Shown here one piece after another: positions 9,176 through 21,877 of a stretch of DNA of 33,800 nt (positions within the stretch are counted from its first letter, which is position 1; the number at the start of each line of letters is the position of its first letter). This stretch comes from Polyangia bacterium (lineage in GTDB: Bacteria > Myxococcota_A > Polyangia > Polyangiales > Polyangiaceae): the NCBI GenBank assembly GCA_030426145.1, contig JAUHZF010000057.1, forward strand, positions 1-33,800, written 5' to 3'. The notes beneath the pieces are model-generated. The model was not told where the DNA came from and made no database searches. It was given only the letters and a program-made list of their open reading frames with translations. The position numbers and the translations under genes were made by a program.

Positions 9176-10843
9176 TCACGGGGTGAGACCCACCACCGCG
9201 GCGTCGCGCGGATCGACGGCGGTGAGGTTGGGGGTGCGGCCGAACAGGCTCGTGTCGTAGACGAAGCTGGCGCCAACGACGAGGTCGTTGGGGACCGCGA
9301 GCGCGGTGATGGCGTCGTCCTGCACGCCGCCGAACGGGACCGACCAGATGGGGTCACCGTCTGCATCGAGCTGGGCCAAGAAGCCATCTCGGCCTCCCGC
9401 GGAGACGATACCGCCGTCGCCGAGGTCGAGCTCGGCCTCGAAGGCGCCGGCGATGACGGGTCGGCCGCTGGGGTCGAGGGCGAAGGCGGTGAGCTCCTCG
9501 TCGTAGGGGGTTCCCCAGACGGCGGCCCGGGTCACGGTCAGGGCCGCGTCGAAGCGCGCGAGGAAGAGGTCGCGTTCGCCGGCCGCGATGTAGGGCTCGT
9601 CGAGCAGAAGCCGATCCTGGTAGTGGCCCGCGACCCAGAGCGCGTCGCCGGTGGCCACGAGCTCGACCACGGTGTCGTCGCCGCCATCGCTTGCGGCTGG
9701 CTCGAACAGGTTGAACACGAAGGTCGGCGGCGAGCCGAGCGCGTCGGGGCTGAATCGCTGCAGCTGCAGGGTTGCCGCCATGTCGTCACGGCGCGTCAGC
9801 GCCAAGAAGAGGCCGGCCTCGCCGATCGTCATCGCGTGCGGCACGATCGGCACGTTCTGCACCTCGAGCCGCCGAGATGCGGTGCAGAGGCCGGTCTCGG
9901 CGTCGAAGCGCAGGATGGCCGCCGATGGCACCCCGACCGCAGCCGGCGAGGATTGCAGGCAGCCATCGACTCCGGCCGTTTCGCCCTCGAGCGCCACGAG
10001 CACGAAGAGCCCGCCCTCATGCACGGCGAGATCGATCACCTTCTGCTCGCCGTCGCCATCGATACGGCGCCAGAAGCGCACTTCGCCCGTCGCGTCGAGG
10101 GCCACCACGTCGCCGTCGTGGCCGATGGAGGGGCTTCCTCCCGCAGGGTCGTCGCCGAGGTGATGGCCGACCACGTAGGTGTCGTCTCCTTCGACCGCGA
10201 CGCCGGTCACGCGTTGGTCTCCGGCCCCCTGCAGCAGGAACACCCAGGCCACGGCCTCGGGGGTGAGGGTCGCTTCCGACGAGGCGGGGCGTACGGCGGC
10301 CACGAATGCGTCCCGGTCTGAGCCGGCATCGCCGCTCTGAATCGCCTGACCCCCGAGCACGAGCTGCTGGTCGAATTCGCCCGCGATGACGACACCGTCG
10401 GCGGCGGGCACGATGGTGGTGATCTGCTGATCGCCCACGAAGCCGAGCTCGAGCCACCACCGCGGTGTGGCCTGGCAACGAGCGCCGTCGCTGCAGCGCG
10501 TGGTGCCAGGGCACTGGTCGCGCGGGTCGAGGTTGGCCTCGACGGGAACACACTGACCGAGATTGCCTTGTTGGCTGCAGGTGGTGCAGGTGCCGAGGCA
10601 GGCGGTGGCGCAGCAGATCCCACCCGAGCAGTGGGTGCTCTCGCAGGCGGCGTCCCGATCACAGGCCACGGCGAGCGGGCGCAGGGGTTGGCACGTGAGG
10701 TCGCCGTCACAGAAGAAGCCGGTCGCGCAGGGCGTGAGCGCATCGCACAGGGCCCCCTCGCCGCGCACGAAGGTCACGTCGAGGCACGCGCCGGATGACA
10801 GCAGCAGCCACAGAAGCAATGTGATGGCCAGAAAGCGCGTCAT
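9176..10843 (-). CDS. Lipoprotein: Cys-rich N-terminus plus propeller-like repeats
   Basis: 555 residues. The signal peptide ends in LLSSGAC with Cys20 as the probable lipidated residue. Residues 20-130 hold about 20 cysteines in spaced pairs (for example CESTHCSGGICC), resembling a Dickkopf/EGF-like disulfide module common in myxobacterial surface proteins. The remainder is a series of about 40-55-residue repeats with the pattern hydrophobic-VVAGEF or VIAGAF followed by a GGRDGF/LAQLDADG turn; this looks like a beta-propeller (SBBP/Kelch-like). Function is unknown; surface binding or adhesion is plausible. It is paralogous to the next gene upstream in the transcript, 7 bp away. Confidence 0.82.
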   Translation of the reverse strand: MTRFLAITLLLWLLLSSGACLDVTFVRGEGALCDALTPCATGFFCDGDLTCQPLRPLAVACDRDAACESTHCSGGICCATACLGTCTTCSQQGNLGQCVPVEANLDPRDQCPGTTRCSDGARCQATPRWWLELGFVGDQQITTIVPAADGVVIAGEFDQQLVLGGQAIQSGDAGSDRDAFVAAVRPASSEATLTPEAVAWVFLLQGAGDQRVTGVAVEGDDTYVVGHHLGDDPAGGSPSIGHDGDVVALDATGEVRFWRRIDGDGEQKVIDLAVHEGGLFVLVALEGETAGVDGCLQSSPAAVGVPSAAILRFDAETGLCTASRRLEVQNVPIVPHAMTIGEAGLFLALTRRDDMAATLQLQRFSPDALGSPPTFVFNLFEPAASDGGDDTVVELVATGDALWVAGHYQDRLLLDEPYIAAGERDLFLARFDAALTVTRAAVWGTPYDEELTAFALDPSGRPVIAGAFEAELDLGDGGIVSAGGRDGFLAQLDADGDPIWSVPFGGVQDDAITALAVPNDLVVGASFVYDTSLFGRTPNLTAVDPRDAAVVGLTP

Positions 10844-10850
10844 GTCTGGC

Positions 10851-12560
10851 TCAGCGGGCGAGGCGCGCGACGAACACGTCGCTCCCTCCGATCGCAGCGG
10901 GGCCGAGGGGGGAGAAGTCGTGGCGGTAGCGACCGGTGACGTAGAGGTTGCCCGCGTCGTCGATGACGGCGGCGCGGATGCTGTCGTCGAGGAGGCCGCC
11001 GAGTGGCACCCCCCAGCGCTGTTCGAGAGATGAGGCGTCGAGCTCGAGGGCGAAGGCGTCCCGAGCCCCGTGGGCGTTCATGGGCGTGGCGACGTCGTAC
11101 TGGGCCTCGACCTCGAAAGCCCCCGCGACGAGCGCGAAATCGAGCTGTGGGTGGGCGGCGAGGGTGGCCAAGCCGACGTCGAAAGCCCCACGTACGGCGC
11201 GCAAAACCGGGGCGCTGTCGGCGAGGCCGGCGCGGAAGAGGAAGCCGTCGAGGGCCCGGTCGTGTGAGACGATTCCGGGGGCGTCGATGTCGTCGGTCAT
11301 GGTTCCGGCCCCCCACACGGACGTGCTCGTGAGCGCGAGCGCGCCAACCGTCTGGGCGCCTTCACCCTCGATGGGGAGCAAGTTGCTTCGGAAGCTCAAT
11401 GGGGCCCCGGCGCTGCCCTCGAGGAGAAAGACGAGGCTGTTGCTGGGACCGCCGAGGCTGACGGCGTGCATCTCGCCGTCAGCGACGATTTCCACGTTTC
11501 CTTCGCCCGCGACGGCGATGGCGACGCGCTCGATGCCTCCCTCACGCTGGGCCGCGACCGCGGTGGCACCCTGCACGGTTTGCTCACCCGACGGATCGTG
11601 CACGCTGCCCCTGCCGATGAGGCTGCCGTCGACGGGGTTCAGGCTGAGCCAGATCGCGTCGGCCTCGGTGCCCAGCTGGGGGATGAGGGCCATCGTCGGT
11701 TGCAGCTCGGCGTCATCTTCGATGCGGCCGACGACGACGGCCCGCCCCGCCACCAGGGCCACGTCGTCGAGCCGCTGGGTGCCTGTCCCCTGGAGGTCGC
11801 GTCGGAACCTCAGTGCTCCGGACCCAGGTTCGAGGGCGAGCACGAATCCGTCCGGTGACAGCGTGGCGCTCGTCGTCCCGTCGAGCTCACCGCTGTAGGT
11901 CCCCACCACGAAGACGTCGTCGTCGGCGGCGGCGATGGCCGTGGGGGCGCTCAGGCCGGTCCCCACGAAGGCGCGGACCCAGACCTCGCGTCCTTGCAGG
12001 TCGAGCGCCACCACCATGAAGTCGGTCGTGTCGCCGACCGACGTGATCGTCGTACCCGCCACCTCGACCTCGCCCCGGAAGCGGAGCAGCGCGAAGAGTC
12101 GACGCGCTTCCGGGGGGCCGCCGAGGGCGAGGTCGACCACGTCGTCGTCGCCCACGCCCCCGAGGGACGTGAGCCATACCGGAGAGCCCTGGCAAAGGGG
12201 CACCGCGGCGGCGCAGCGCGCGGTCTCAGCGCAATCCCCGCGGGGATCGGTACCCACCTCGGCCTGCACACACTGGCCCTCGGTGCCCGCCTGGTTGCAA
12301 GTGAGGCACTCGGCGTTGCAGGGGCCGTTGCAACAGACGCCATCTCGACAGAAGCCGCTGGTGCACCGGCGGCCTTCGCTGCAGGGGGCACCGTCGCGCT
12401 GCTGAGGCCGGCAGGCGAGGACCTCGGCGTCGCAGAAGAGCCCTGGGTCGCAGTCGCCGTCCCGCTGGCACGCGGTCCCGGCGCCGCGCCCGAAGGTGAG
12501 GTCGTCGCAGCCCACGGCCGCCAGGATGGCCCCCGCGGCCAACCACCACCCCAAACGCAT
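10851..12560 (-). CDS. Lipoprotein paralogue: Cys-rich N-terminus plus propeller-like repeats
   Basis: 569 residues and clearly paralogous to the neighbour: same order of signal peptide with lipobox (AVGC, Cys18), a Cys-rich block (CQRDGDCDPGLFCD, CRDGVCCNGPC), the conserved DPRGDC and CQGSPVW landmarks matching DPRDQC and CQATPRWW in the other copy, then repeats such as VVGTYSGEL, LVAGAFEVE and VTGRYRHDF alternating with GSDVFVARL. Predicted location is the outer membrane or cell surface. It is the first gene of a two-gene minus-strand operon; the ATG lies 6 nt after a TATGCT that could be the -10 element. The two genes probably arose by tandem duplication followed by divergence. Ligand is unknown. 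Confidence 0.82.
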   Translation of the reverse strand: MRLGWWLAAGAILAAVGCDDLTFGRGAGTACQRDGDCDPGLFCDAEVLACRPQQRDGAPCSEGRRCTSGFCRDGVCCNGPCNAECLTCNQAGTEGQCVQAEVGTDPRGDCAETARCAAAVPLCQGSPVWLTSLGGVGDDDVVDLALGGPPEARRLFALLRFRGEVEVAGTTITSVGDTTDFMVVALDLQGREVWVRAFVGTGLSAPTAIAAADDDVFVVGTYSGELDGTTSATLSPDGFVLALEPGSGALRFRRDLQGTGTQRLDDVALVAGRAVVVGRIEDDAELQPTMALIPQLGTEADAIWLSLNPVDGSLIGRGSVHDPSGEQTVQGATAVAAQREGGIERVAIAVAGEGNVEIVADGEMHAVSLGGPSNSLVFLLEGSAGAPLSFRSNLLPIEGEGAQTVGALALTSTSVWGAGTMTDDIDAPGIVSHDRALDGFLFRAGLADSAPVLRAVRGAFDVGLATLAAHPQLDFALVAGAFEVEAQYDVATPMNAHGARDAFALELDASSLEQRWGVPLGGLLDDSIRAAVIDDAGNLYVTGRYRHDFSPLGPAAIGGSDVFVARLAR

Positions 12561-12630
12561 GGGACCAGCATAGCAGCCCCGTGAGCGGAGACGTGCCTCT
12601 CGCGACCGGGCGCACTAGGCTTCTCGGTGC
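12561..12630. promoter_or_regulatory. Divergent promoter region between lipoprotein operon and DUF4175 gene
   Basis: 70-bp gap between divergent starts. On the minus strand TATGCT (12567-12572) lies 6 nt before the lipoprotein ATG. On the plus strand ACTAGGCT (12614-12621) lies 9 nt before the DUF4175 ATG; the same 8-mer precedes the sigma factor gene at 30761-30768. The -35 matches are weak on both strands. Confidence 0.35.
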
Positions 12631-15468
12631 ATGCAGGAGCTCGGCACCATCGAGCGGATCGCGGCCCTCTACCGTGACGAAACCCACCCGGCGGCGCTCC
12701 GCCTGTGCGTCGCCATCCTCTTTGGCGGTGTGCTCGGCGCGACCTTGCTCGGGCGTGCAGGCGAGGTCTGGTCGCGTCCGGCGGCAGCCTTCGTGCTCAT
12801 CGCCTCGGCCGTGCCCTTCTTCGTGCTCGGATCCATCGCACGACGGCGCCGCGATCCGCGGGCGGTGATGGAGGCGACGGTGATGCACACGGAGCCCGAG
12901 CTCGCCCGGCGGGCACTGCGCGCCATGCACCTCGCCGAGCAAACCGAAGACGAGCCGGACCGAGGATCCCCCGAGCTCGCCCAGCTCCACTTCGCGCGGA
13001 CCCTGGGCAAGGTCTCGCTGGTGCGCGTCGCGGAGCGCGCAGCGCAGCGTGCGTGGTCGCTCACCGGCGTCGGCCTGGTGGCGGCGGGCCTCGCGTTCGG
13101 CGTCGTCATCGTCGACCCCTTCCGCGTCGTGGAGGGCGTCGACGTGCTCGCGGCCCGTGATGGTGTCGCACCGATGCCGGTGCGCTGGGTCGAAGTGACC
13201 CGCATCGACGCGGAGCCGCCGAGCTACCTGCAGCTGCCGCGCGGTCGGGTGCGCCCGTACTTGCCCACCGTGCTCTACGTGGGAACCACCGTGACCGTGC
13301 ACGCGGCGCCACTTCGCGACGGACGTCGACTCGTGCTCACCGACGGCGCCCGCGAGGTCCCCTTCGCCGACGACGGGGAGGGGACGCTGGTCGCCAAGTG
13401 GGAGGTCGAGGGCGACGCCGACGTAAAGGTCGCCGCGCGTTTTGGCGGCGTGGTGGTGCCCGAGCCACGCGGGTTGGCGATCCACGGTCAGGTCGACCAC
13501 GCGCCTTTCGTGTCGCTCGGCGGAGCCCCCGCGACCCTCCCGCTGCTCGACCAGCCTCGGATTCCCATCCATTGGGAGGCCCAGGACGACCACGGCTTGC
13601 GCGAGGTGGCCCTCGTGCTCCGCGCCGGCGATGAAGAGGTGCGTCGCACGCTCTCGAAACCCAAGAGTGGGCTCGTCGATCGTGGCGGCATCGACTTGTC
13701 GTCCGACGATGCTTTTCTGCGCGATAGCTACTTGCCGGTCGAGGTCACGGTCGAGGCCCTCGACAACGACCCGGTCAACGGCCCGAAATGGGGACGTAGT
13801 GCGCCGTTGGTGCTCATGCCACCCCAGATCGGTGAGCGAGAAGCGCTCCGCTATGCGGCGTTGAAGGCGGCCCGTGACGCGCTCATCGACGAACTAGCCC
13901 GGCGCATGGATCTCGACGAGCTGGTGGCGTCGACCGAAGAGGTGGCGCAGAAGCGGATCCGCAACACCTTCGAGAAGGTCTTCGACGACGACTGGGGTGG
14001 TTTGCGCCTGTCCGGCCGCATCGCTGCCCTCGCGCGCGGGCAGCTGGAGCGACTCGACACGTCGGCCAAGAAGGCCATCGCCAAACGAGACCTCGATGCG
14101 CTCGTGGGCGCAACCGAGGAGGCGCTGCTGGCGGTCGACTCGGGGCTGATCGCGCTCGGCACCAACGACACACGCGCCTCTTCGCGCAAGCTGGCCGACG
14201 TGGCGATGGAGACGGCGACCGCCATCGCCATCGGCGTCGACCCGTCCCAACGGCAACGAAGCGAGCGTCTCGTGAACGCCTACCTCACGGTCCTCGACAA
14301 CGGCGGGGGATTCCTCGTGCATTTGGGCCGCCTCGGTCGCGACCTCGGAGAGTTGGTCGACAATGGCGTTCGCCGCATCGAACGTCCGCTGAAGGCGGGC
14401 GACCGCTACCACGCGCGCCTGGCCGCAGAAGACCTCGCGGCCCGGTTGCGTAACCCGGTGCCCTCCTTCGGAGCGGCCGGCGGTGGGGGGCATGGCCACG
14501 GCGGCGGTGTCGAGTCGGGGGGCATGCCTCAACCCGGCCAGGGCGAAGCGTCCGAAGCGGCCGAGCAGGCGGCGGGGCTCGAGCAGGCCCTCGAAGAGCT
14601 GCGCCAGGAGCACGAGCAGCAGATGCGCAAGGTCGAGAAGGCGCTGCGCGACGCGCTTCCGGCCGAAGAGCGCGAGGCGATGAACCAACGCATGCGTGAG
14701 CTCGCCCAGAAGGTTCGCGACGCGGTGAAGGAGCTGCCTCAGCAGGCCTCCGACCCTGGCTCCGCGCGGGCCTCGGCCGCGCGCGCGAGGGCGCAGGCCG
14801 AGGCGATGGCGGGGGCCCTCGAGCGAGGGGACGTGTCCAAGGCCATCGAACAAGGGGAGGGGGCACTGCAGAACCTCGACCAGGCCCAGCAACGTGGCCG
14901 GAAAGCGCCCGCCGAGAGCGCCGAGCGCGAGGTCGGCGATCAGGCCGGCGAGGCCAAGAAAGACCTCGAAGACCTCGTGCAGCAGGGCTCCAAGGCACAG
15001 CAAGACATGCAGAAGGCGGCCTCGGAGGGCGCCTCTGGGCCGCTGCAAGAGGCCGCCGATGGCGAAGAAGCCCTCGCGGAGCGCGCGCGCAAGCTTCAGC
15101 GCCGCAGCCAACAGGGACAGGCGCCGCTACCGCAGGCCATGCTCGACCGGCTCGGGGAGGCGGCGCGCGCCATGGAACGGGCGGCCAAGAAGCTCGGCCA
15201 GAAGCAGGGCGCCGAGGGGCAGAAGGCTCAGCGGGAGGCCCAGCGCATGCTCGAGATGGCGCAGCCCGAGAGTGAGTCCGACGGCCCGAAGAACAGCCCC
15301 GAGGGTGCCGACGGCCGAGACTTCGCACGGGACGCCAACGTACCCCCCGAGGCGCGCGACAAGCGGGCGGAGGACTTTCGCCAGCGCGTGACCGACGGGC
15401 TCGGTCGCGAGGCGCCTCCGCACCTCAAGGATGCCCTGCGACGCTACACGGAGGGACTGCTGCGATGA
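12631..15468 (+). CDS. DUF4175-like large membrane-anchored protein
   Basis: 945 residues. Three hydrophobic helices near 22-41, 51-70 and 142-161 anchor it in the inner membrane. A large periplasmic part follows with VRPYLPTVLYVG and PIHWEAQDDHGLREVALVL; this layout (TM, TM, TM, beta-rich region with a DDHG-type motif, then a long helical tail) fits the DUF4175 family. Residues 614-640 are Gly/His-rich and 640-880 form a Gln/Ala/Glu-rich low-complexity coiled coil with many EQA and QQG turns. The function of DUF4175 is unknown. The next gene, a gluzincin-like protein, overlaps the stop by 4 bp, so the two are likely made together. Confidence 0.8.
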   Translation: MQELGTIERIAALYRDETHPAALRLCVAILFGGVLGATLLGRAGEVWSRPAAAFVLIASAVPFFVLGSIARRRRDPRAVMEATVMHTEPELARRALRAMHLAEQTEDEPDRGSPELAQLHFARTLGKVSLVRVAERAAQRAWSLTGVGLVAAGLAFGVVIVDPFRVVEGVDVLAARDGVAPMPVRWVEVTRIDAEPPSYLQLPRGRVRPYLPTVLYVGTTVTVHAAPLRDGRRLVLTDGAREVPFADDGEGTLVAKWEVEGDADVKVAARFGGVVVPEPRGLAIHGQVDHAPFVSLGGAPATLPLLDQPRIPIHWEAQDDHGLREVALVLRAGDEEVRRTLSKPKSGLVDRGGIDLSSDDAFLRDSYLPVEVTVEALDNDPVNGPKWGRSAPLVLMPPQIGEREALRYAALKAARDALIDELARRMDLDELVASTEEVAQKRIRNTFEKVFDDDWGGLRLSGRIAALARGQLERLDTSAKKAIAKRDLDALVGATEEALLAVDSGLIALGTNDTRASSRKLADVAMETATAIAIGVDPSQRQRSERLVNAYLTVLDNGGGFLVHLGRLGRDLGELVDNGVRRIERPLKAGDRYHARLAAEDLAARLRNPVPSFGAAGGGGHGHGGGVESGGMPQPGQGEASEAAEQAAGLEQALEELRQEHEQQMRKVEKALRDALPAEEREAMNQRMRELAQKVRDAVKELPQQASDPGSARASAARARAQAEAMAGALERGDVSKAIEQGEGALQNLDQAQQRGRKAPAESAEREVGDQAGEAKKDLEDLVQQGSKAQQDMQKAASEGASGPLQEAADGEEALAERARKLQRRSQQGQAPLPQAMLDRLGEAARAMERAAKKLGQKQGAEGQKAQREAQRMLEMAQPESESDGPKNSPEGADGRDFARDANVPPEARDKRAEDFRQRVTDGLGREAPPHLKDALRRYTEGLLR

Positions 15469-16958
15469 TGCGCGCCTTCTGGCTCACCGTCTTGCTGGTG
15501 CTTACCTGGTCCAGCTCGGCCACGGCGCTGCCCCTCGACGCCGAGCGAGGCCGCCTCGCAGTGCTCGACCTCGACTTCGCGGCCGCCCACCGCATCCTCG
15601 ACGGAGGCGACAGCCCCGACGTGGTCATCGAGCGCGCACGGCTCGCCATCTACGAGGGCCATTGTGACGAAGCGCAGACCTTGCTCGAGCGGCCCGACCT
15701 CGAGGATGACGACACCCTGAACCTGCTCTTCGCCGTGGCCAAGGGCTGCGCACGCGCGACGGCGGGCACCGTCGTGATGAAAGACGAGAAGGCAGGGGTC
15801 TGGGTCCGGTTTCAGGACGACGAGGATCGCGCGCTATTCCCCCTGTTGGTCAAGACCGCCACCGAGGCGCGCGCCGCCCTCACGAACGACCTCGGGGCGA
15901 GCCTCCCCAACCCGGTGAAGATCGACCTCGTGCGCGATCAGTTCGCACTCGCGGCGCACACCGGGCTGCCCGAAGAAGCGGCCCAAACGACGGGCACGGT
16001 GGCGGTCGCCAAATGGGGGCGGGTCATCATGATCTCCCCGCGCGCGACCGAAGATGGCTACCCCTGGGCCGACACCCTCGCCCACGAGCTCACCCACTTG
16101 GTGGTCTCGATGGCCACCCGCGATCGCGCCCCCCTGTGGCTCCAAGAGGGCGTGGCGAAACGCCAAGAGGTGCGCTGGCGTCCGCTCACGCGGTTCGACG
16201 ACGTGCCGTCACCCGACGCCGTGGCGTGGGAGGGGATAGAAGCGGGGATCGCGCTCCCGTTGACGGGACTCGGACCCTCGATCGCCATGCTTCCCAGCCC
16301 CGAGCAGGCGACGGTGGCCTTCGCCGAGGTGGCGAGCTTCGTGCGGTACTGGGTGAAGGAGAACGGGGAGCAGGCGCTGCCGAAGCTGCTTGTGGCCATC
16401 AAGGAGCTGCCGCGCGACGGCAAAGTGGCCGACGCGATCAAAGAGGTCTCGGGCACCAGCTTCGCCGACTGGGAGAAGCGTTGGCGCGCACACCTCGCCG
16501 CCACCACGCCCAAGGCACCAGCCGAGCTGTCACCGACCCAGGCCCTGCCCGCGAGCGGTCTCATCGCGGCCAAAAAACGGCGCCTGGCGCAGCTGTTGCA
16601 GTCGCGTGAGCATCACCATGCGGCACAGACCCAGGTCGAAGGCGCTCGAGAGCTGTTTCCTCGAGACGCGTCGCTTCGGTGCATGCACGCGGTGAGCTTG
16701 CGCGGCCTCGGGCGTGAGACGGACGCAGCGGCGGCGCTGGGGACCAAAGACGACATCCTGCGCCCGACCGGGCGATGGTGGTCGATGCACGATTTCTTCG
16801 AGCTCGGGAAGGGCGACCCCCAGGCGCGGAGCCTCGCGGTTGGACGCGAGCCTTACAACCCGCCGGTCGCCTGCCAAGAGCTGGCTTGGGGCGAGCTTCC
16901 CGAGGACCGCGTGATGCGGATCCTCTGCCAGGCGGCGCGTCGGGTCCCGCGCGAGTGA
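15465..16958 (+). CDS. Exported gluzincin-like (peptidase MA-type) metallopeptidase with TPR-like tail
   Basis: 497 residues with a clear signal peptide (MMRAFWLTVLLVLTW, cleaved after ATA). Zinc motif HELTH at 207-211 and downstream Glu228 (LWLQEG) match the HExxH-x(16)-E arrangement of peptidase MA-like proteins. The N-terminal part (ERGRLAVLDLDFAAAH, ARLAIYEGHCDEAQTLL) and the C-terminal part (REHHHAAQTQVEGARELFP, ASLRCMHAVSLRG) look like TPR-type helix pairs. Expected location is the periplasm. It starts at an ATGATG where either ATG (15465 or 15468) could be used; the first overlaps the DUF4175 stop. Substrate is unknown; coupling to DUF4175 suggests a joint envelope role. Confidence 0.82.
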   Translation: MMRAFWLTVLLVLTWSSSATALPLDAERGRLAVLDLDFAAAHRILDGGDSPDVVIERARLAIYEGHCDEAQTLLERPDLEDDDTLNLLFAVAKGCARATAGTVVMKDEKAGVWVRFQDDEDRALFPLLVKTATEARAALTNDLGASLPNPVKIDLVRDQFALAAHTGLPEEAAQTTGTVAVAKWGRVIMISPRATEDGYPWADTLAHELTHLVVSMATRDRAPLWLQEGVAKRQEVRWRPLTRFDDVPSPDAVAWEGIEAGIALPLTGLGPSIAMLPSPEQATVAFAEVASFVRYWVKENGEQALPKLLVAIKELPRDGKVADAIKEVSGTSFADWEKRWRAHLAATTPKAPAELSPTQALPASGLIAAKKRRLAQLLQSREHHHAAQTQVEGARELFPRDASLRCMHAVSLRGLGRETDAAAALGTKDDILRPTGRWWSMHDFFELGKGDPQARSLAVGREPYNPPVACQELAWGELPEDRVMRILCQAARRVPRE

Positions 16959-17019
16959 TGAGGTCGTCGGGTGCCCTTTCCAGCTGTAACCGGACCGCCC
17001 CGGCGCTCGTATGCGCGAT

Positions 17020-17027
17020 GGAGGTGA
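17020..17027 (+). promoter_or_regulatory. Shine-Dalgarno sequence that fixes the start of the Mo-oxidoreductase
   Basis: GGAGGTGA ends 4 nt before the ATG at 17032. An in-frame upstream ATG at 17011 would place this element inside the gene, so 17032 is preferred; it also puts the twin-arginine motif at a normal distance from the start. Confidence 0.75.
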
Positions 17028-17031
17028 CCAG

Positions 17032-17718
17032 ATGCGAGACCTGACCCAGACGCTGGCGCGACGCCAGTTCATCCAGCAGGCGGCGGCCGGAACCGTGATC
17101 ACGGCCCTCGGCGGCCTCTACGTGATCGCTGGCGACGAGGCGCACGCCGAGGAGCGCCCCGATGGTCGCCCCCGGATCCCGCCCGGACAGCGCGTCATCA
17201 AGCAGCTCAAGCCCATGGGCGGCGAAGAGGGGAGCCCGAGCCGGAAGAGCTTTCAGCTGAAGGTGCACGGCGAGGTCGACCACCCCTTTACGGTTGGTTT
17301 CGACGAGCTCCAGGCGCTCGGCACGGTCACCCAGTCACTCGACGTTCACTGCGTCACCGGCTGGTCGGCGCTTGGAAAGTCGTGGCGCGGGGTGCGCCTG
17401 AAGACGCTCGCCGACAAGGCGGGCGTCGACAAGCGCGCGCGTCACGTGATCTTCGAGGCCGCCCACGGGTACACCTCCAACGTGCCGCTCCGGGAGGCGC
17501 TCGCCCCGAGCGTCATGGTGGCCTGGGAGGTCGACGGCAAGCGTCTGCGGCGCGCCCATGGCGCTCCGGTCCGTGCCCTCGTGCCCGACCTCTACTTCTG
17601 GAAGAGCGCCAAGTGGCTCACGGGCATCAAGTTCGTGCGCAAGGACGAGCCCGGGTACTGGGAGACGCGCGGCTACCACAACCACGCCGACCCCTGGAAG
17701 GAAGAGCGGCATGGCTGA
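17032..17718 (+). CDS. Tat-exported molybdopterin-dependent oxidoreductase (sulfite-oxidase fold)
   Basis: 228 residues. N-terminal twin-arginine signal: RRQFI at 10-14 followed by a hydrophobic segment AAAGTVITALGGLYVIA; export in folded form is expected. The body matches the oxidoreductase molybdopterin-binding domain: LDVHCVTGW contains Cys107, the likely molybdenum ligand, and VFEAAHGYTSNVPL and HGAPVRALVPDLYFWKSAKWL are characteristic segments. It lacks the C-terminal dimerisation domain of eukaryotic sulfite oxidase, so it is a short periplasmic form of the MsrP/YedY type. The following gene, overlapping by 8 bp, encodes a membrane protein that is the probable electron donor. The substrate is not known. 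Confidence 0.88.
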   Translation: MRDLTQTLARRQFIQQAAAGTVITALGGLYVIAGDEAHAEERPDGRPRIPPGQRVIKQLKPMGGEEGSPSRKSFQLKVHGEVDHPFTVGFDELQALGTVTQSLDVHCVTGWSALGKSWRGVRLKTLADKAGVDKRARHVIFEAAHGYTSNVPLREALAPSVMVAWEVDGKRLRRAHGAPVRALVPDLYFWKSAKWLTGIKFVRKDEPGYWETRGYHNHADPWKEERHG

Positions 17719-18342
17719 AGCGGCCGCCGAGACCGCCGCGTCCACGACCGAATCTTCCGAGCCAGACGAAAAGCGTGCTTCCAGCACGACCAACAGCCGC
17801 CCGCGCCAGAAGGGGCTCAAGTGGCGCCCCTGGCTACGGGCGGCCCACCGCGACGTGGGCTACCTCCTCGTCGGGCTGACGTTCATCTATGCGCTGAGCG
17901 GTCTCGCGGTGAACCACATCGACGACTGGAACTCGAACTTCGTCGACTACAGCCGCACCCATCAGCTGGAGGGGCCCCTCCCTCGAGAAGACGCGGCCCT
18001 GAGCCAGGAGGTTCGGCGCCAGCTCGGGATCGCGGCCGAGCCCGATGAGGTCTACTGGGTCGACGACGAAGAGGTGGAGATCCTCTTCGACGAACGAACC
18101 CTCACCATCGACACCAAGAGCGGCGCAGTACGCGACGAAGGGAGGAACGCGCGGTTCTTCTTTCGGCTCGCGAACTGGCTCCATCTCAACCGCGGCAAGA
18201 AGGCCTGGACCTACATCGCCGACGGTTATGCGGCACTTCTTCTCATGCTCGCGGTGAGCGGCATGTTCATGATCAAGGGTCCCAAGGGGATCAAGGGCCG
18301 GGGCCTGCTCTTGGTGACGGCTGGGGTGGCCGTGCCCGTGCT

Positions 18343-18370
<28 letters not shown>
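17711..18370 (+). CDS. PepSY-associated transmembrane protein, partner of the Mo enzyme
   Basis: 219 residues starting at ATG 17711. Residues 1-37 are a cytosolic Ser/Glu/Lys-rich segment. Three membrane helices are visible: near [20 protein letters not shown], near [20 protein letters not shown], and a last one near [18 protein letters not shown]. Between the first and second is a periplasmic domain of about 95 residues including [20 protein letters not shown], a PepSY-like strand pattern. Histidines in AAHRDVG, AVNH and WLHLNRGK are candidates for heme b ligation. It plausibly passes electrons from the membrane quinone pool to the preceding Mo enzyme, taking the place that MsrQ has in E. 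coli. The 3' end overlaps the convergent oxoprolinase gene by 28 bp. Confidence 0.8.
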
Positions 18371-21870
<3,500 letters not shown>

Positions 21871-21877
21871 GCGAAGG

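Noticed and set aside
13894-15111. Long minus-strand open frame opposite the DUF4175 gene
   Set aside because: Leu/Arg-rich composition typical of antisense of a Gln/Glu/Ala-rich coiled coil; no ribosome binding site or motif.
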